Below are positions 60,996-64,000 of a stretch of DNA of 64,000 nucleotides, one piece after another. Source of the DNA: Struthio camelus (Eukaryota > Chordata > Aves > Struthioniformes > Struthionidae); contig NC_090951.1 of NCBI RefSeq assembly GCF_040807025.1, forward strand, positions 6,324,001 to 6,388,000, read 5' to 3'. The notes under the pieces are model-generated. The model did not search any database, had not been told where the DNA came from, and saw only the letters and a program-made list of their open reading frames with translations. Position 1 is the stretch's first letter. Each line of letters opens with the position of its first letter. The position numbers and the translations under genes are program-made.

Positions 60996-62242
60996 TGAGC
61001 ATGGATTCACCGAAGGGAAATCGTGCTTAACCAACCTTATAGCCTTCTGTGATGGAATGACTGGCTGGGTAGATGAGGGGAGAGCAGTGGATCTTGTCTG
61101 CCTTGATTTCAGCAAGACTTTTGACGCTGTCTCCCATCACATCCTCAGAGGCAAGGTCAGGAAGCGCGGGCTGGGTGAGTGGACAATGAGGTGGACTGAG
61201 AACTGACTGAATGGCAGGGCTCAGAGAGTTGTGATCAATGGCACAGAGTCTAGTTGGAGGCCTGTAGCTAGCCGTGTCCCCCGGGGCCAATACTGGGTCC
61301 AGTATTTAACTTATTCATCAGGGACCTGGATGAAGGGACAGAGTGCACCCTCAGCAAGTTTGCAGGCGATACAAAACTGAGAAAAGTGGCTGATACACCA
61401 GATGGCTGTGCCGTTCAGAGGGACCTAGACAGGCTTTAGAAATGGGCAGAGAAGAGCCTCCTGAAGTTCAACAAAGGCAAGTGCAGGGTCGTGCACTTTG
61501 GGAGGAATAACCCCATGTACCAGTACAGGCTGGGGGCTGACCTGCTGGAAAGCAGCTCTGCAGAGAAGGACCTGGGAGTGCTGGTGGACAACAAGTTAAG
61601 CATGAGCCAGCAGTGTGCCCTTGTGGCCAAGAAGGCCAATGGTCTCCTGGGGTGCATGAGGCAGAGTGTTGCAAGCAGGTGGAGGGAGGTGATCCTGCCC
61701 CTCTGCTCAGCCCTGGTGAGGCCTCACCTGGAGTCCTGCGTCCAGTTCTGGGCTCCCCAGTGCAAGAGAGATGTGGAACTCCTGGAGCAAGTCCAGCAAA
61801 GGGCTGGTAAGATGATTAAGGGACTGGAGCACCTCTCCTATGAGGAAAGGCTGAGAGAGCTGGGCCTGCTCAGCCTGGAGAGGAGAAGACTGAGGGCGGT
61901 ATCTGATCCATGTGTACAAGTATCTGAAGGGGGGGTGTCGCGAGGATGAGGCCAGACTCTTCTCCGTGGTGCCCAGCGATAGGACGAGAGGCAACAGGTA
62001 CAAACTGAAACACAGGAAGTTCTGTCTGAAGATGAGGAAAAACTTCTTTCCTGTGAGGGTGACTGAGCATTTGCACAGGTTGCCCGGAGAGGTTGTGGAG
62101 TGTCGTTCCCTGGAGATATTCAAAAGCTGTCTGGACGCAATCCTGGGCAATGTGCTCTAAGTAACGCTGCTTGAGCAGAGGGGTTGGACTAGATGATCTC
62201 CAGAGGTCCCTTCCAACCTCAACCATTCTGTGATTCTGTGAT
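60996..62242 (+). mobile_element. CR1 LINE, 5'-truncated (reverse transcriptase C-terminal half and 3' UTR)
   Basis: Colinear with avian CR1: starts near GCATGGATTCACCGAAGGGA, continues through GATTTCAGCAAGACTTTTGAC (reads DFSKTFD, the CR1 DFSKAFD block), [12 protein letters not shown]-type sequence and the 3' UTR block GGTTGGACTAGATGATCTCC, and ends in the ATTCTGTGATTCTGTGAT tail characteristic of CR1. One 152-codon frame (61491-61949) remains open, but the element lacks its 5' half, including endonuclease and ORF1, and cannot be autonomous. It is much better preserved than the two other copies here. Confidence 0.93.
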
Positions 62243-64000
62243 ACTCTTGTTACTGCTATCTCAAAACCTTCCCCTCTAGTGAGGTAAAAGATTGTCTTTG
62301 GAGAGAAGGCAAGTGAAGGAGTATCTGTGAGAGAAGAGGAAGGTGGCAGGGTAGAGATCTTCCGAAAGAGGAATATTTGAGGGTTGTTAGTCTATGCTTA
62401 AAGAGAGACCGCATGAGTGAATGAGGTCAACAGGAGGATAAAAATAGAAAACGTGGAAAAAGCCATAGGGCAAGAAGATCCCCTTGGAAAATGTGCACAG
62501 TGTATTAGGGAGGAGGAGAAAGAGGAGGAAGAGACAACGGAATCTCACTCTGAAAAGAAAGGTGCAGAGAGACCCCCCTGACTGTAGCAGCTGTGTATCA
62601 AACTGAAGTTTTTGTGAGGTGTGGGTAATTGGTAATGTCAAAGGCATCAGTGGAGGTTTGTAAGAGACAACAGGGAGAGGACGTTGTTAGATGTTGAATT
62701 GAATAAGGCCGGCAATGATGGCTGTGACTGCTGAGCAAGAATTCCGAGCTGGAAAAGAGCAAGAGCTAGAAAATGCCTTTCTAAAAAAGTTCTGAGCTTA
62801 CATCAGCTTCCTGCGTGAAGACGATCCCATTTTTATCCTTCTCTGTACCTTTAACAAGTTCTGATCCTTTCAAGTCTTGTAACACATCCTCAGGTTATTC
62901 ATTAAATGACTAATATTCTTGCACTTTATACAGTCATAAATAACGTGGGTTAGATGTGACCGTTCTTGGCAAAGCTCCAAACTCTGTTTGTACAAAGAAG
63001 AATTTGTTTGTCTCCTACTTAATAAAAATCAAAGGAATGAAGACATTACTATAGAATAGTATTTTTTCAGTGTTTGGAGTATTTACCGCAATGTAATATA
63101 TTTGCGACATGTTGCATTCTCCACGTTTTTGTTTTTGTTTTTAACAGCAGACATCCCCCTCCTTCCTGATCTCCGTCCCTCCACCCAGCTTCCACTTTGA
63201 GCAAAATCCTTTTCCAAGCAATCAGTTGGCTCTGACACAAGTACAGATATGTCAAATTATGGCATTGTTTTTCTGTTTTTCCTGAGTTTTTTTCTACTTC
63301 TTGTTTAATGCAGACCCATTTGATACTGTCTCTTTGGCTTTGTGGTGCACAGTGTATAAATTTAGTATAACCTTCCAGTTATTTCTGCGTGCTTAATTTC
63401 AGGATCCTCTTTTTGCCTTGCTTTTCATAAGCTTTGTAAACAGTTCCAGACTGGTGAGATTTTCAAATTTGGTGCGTTACTTGCATGTAATGCCCTAAAT
63501 CCGAACTTAATGTAGCTACATCTGTATTTGCAATTAAACATCTTCATTTAGAGACTGATTGAAGACAGAAGAAAAGTAAAATTAGCGTGAAATTCAGAGG
63601 CAGCATGATAATACCCTTCATTTATGTTAGAGAAGAACCCTTTATGGAGGCAATGATAATTTCAAATATTTTATTTGAATTAAATGAAAAATAGCTATTG
63701 CTCCCGAGCATAAAAATGACAATAAAATGGGAGAATAGACTACTTGATTTTGTGCACATGCATTCTGCCTGCTATGAATGAAAGGTCATGACCAAGAATG
63801 AAACAAACTGAGTGTGTGAAAATAGTTTGTATCGCTATATCTTGAATTTGTTAAGACAGTTAAAGCACTGAAGGTGTTTAGAAAATACTTGGCCGTAAGC
63901 AGAGGGAGTATTTATTTATTAAAAAACAAAACAAAACAAAACCATGATGAATACTTAAATACAGTGGTGTAAGTGTTCAAGACTGTCTGCTCCCTGGACA
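62243..64000. other. Terminal non-coding stretch
   Basis: AT-rich with purine-rich patches (62480-62530). I see no exon, RNA gene or element. Confidence 0.6.

Overview
The window is a stretch of vertebrate, almost certainly avian, chromosome holding four protein-coding host genes. The case for a bird rests on CR1 LINE copies, one ending in the ATTCTGTGAT tail typical of avian CR1; on compact introns (four genes in about 47 kb); on the absence of mammalian SINEs; and on gene order. The order C16orf46 (+), ATMIN (-), CENPN (-), CMC2 (+) is the reverse complement of human 16q23.2, a block carried on chromosome 11 in chicken. The species cannot be fixed from the sequence; a non-avian archosaur is a less likely alternative.

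Layout. 1-2.9 kb: no coding sequence; possibly the 3' end of the next gene in the block (GCSH). 2.92-5.79 kb: CpG island and two coding exons of C16orf46 (410 aa, function unknown), with a perfect 7 x 26 bp array in the intron. 5.8-16.3 kb: the space between the convergent C16orf46 and ATMIN 3' ends; 7.6-9.2 kb holds scattered coding-like fragments I could not identify. 16.3-24.7 kb: ATMIN (minus, 4 coding exons, 783 aa) with its CpG-island promoter at 24.2-24.9 kb. 25.8-35.2 kb: CENPN (minus, 10 coding exons, 346 aa). 35.2-36.2 kb: CpG island between CENPN and CMC2, arranged as a bidirectional promoter. 35.8-50.7 kb: CMC2 (plus, 3 coding exons, 79 aa). 54.6-55.5 kb: a CpG island with no recognisable gene. 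55.5-64 kb: AT-rich non-coding DNA with a 5'-truncated CR1 LINE at 61.0-62.2 kb.

Functions. ATMIN/ASCIZ is a zinc-finger transcription factor whose TQT-rich tail binds the dynein light chain DYNLL1. CENP-N reads CENP-A nucleosomes at the kinetochore. CMC2 is a twin CX9C protein of mitochondrial cytochrome oxidase assembly. C16orf46 is uncharacterised. They are not a pathway; only CENPN and CMC2 appear to share a promoter. All exon junctions were placed by hand from GT/AG sites, reading frame and recalled human orthologues; every coding exon joins in frame and each gene ends at a stop.

I found no exotic system. Best leads: a possible in-frame alternative last exon of CENPN, a 77-nt imperfect hairpin in a CMC2 intron, the acceptor-like tandem array in C16orf46, the orphan CpG island, and the unidentified coding-like fragments at 7.6-9.2 kb. 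I saw no retroviral or LTR element, CRISPR array, tRNA or rRNA.
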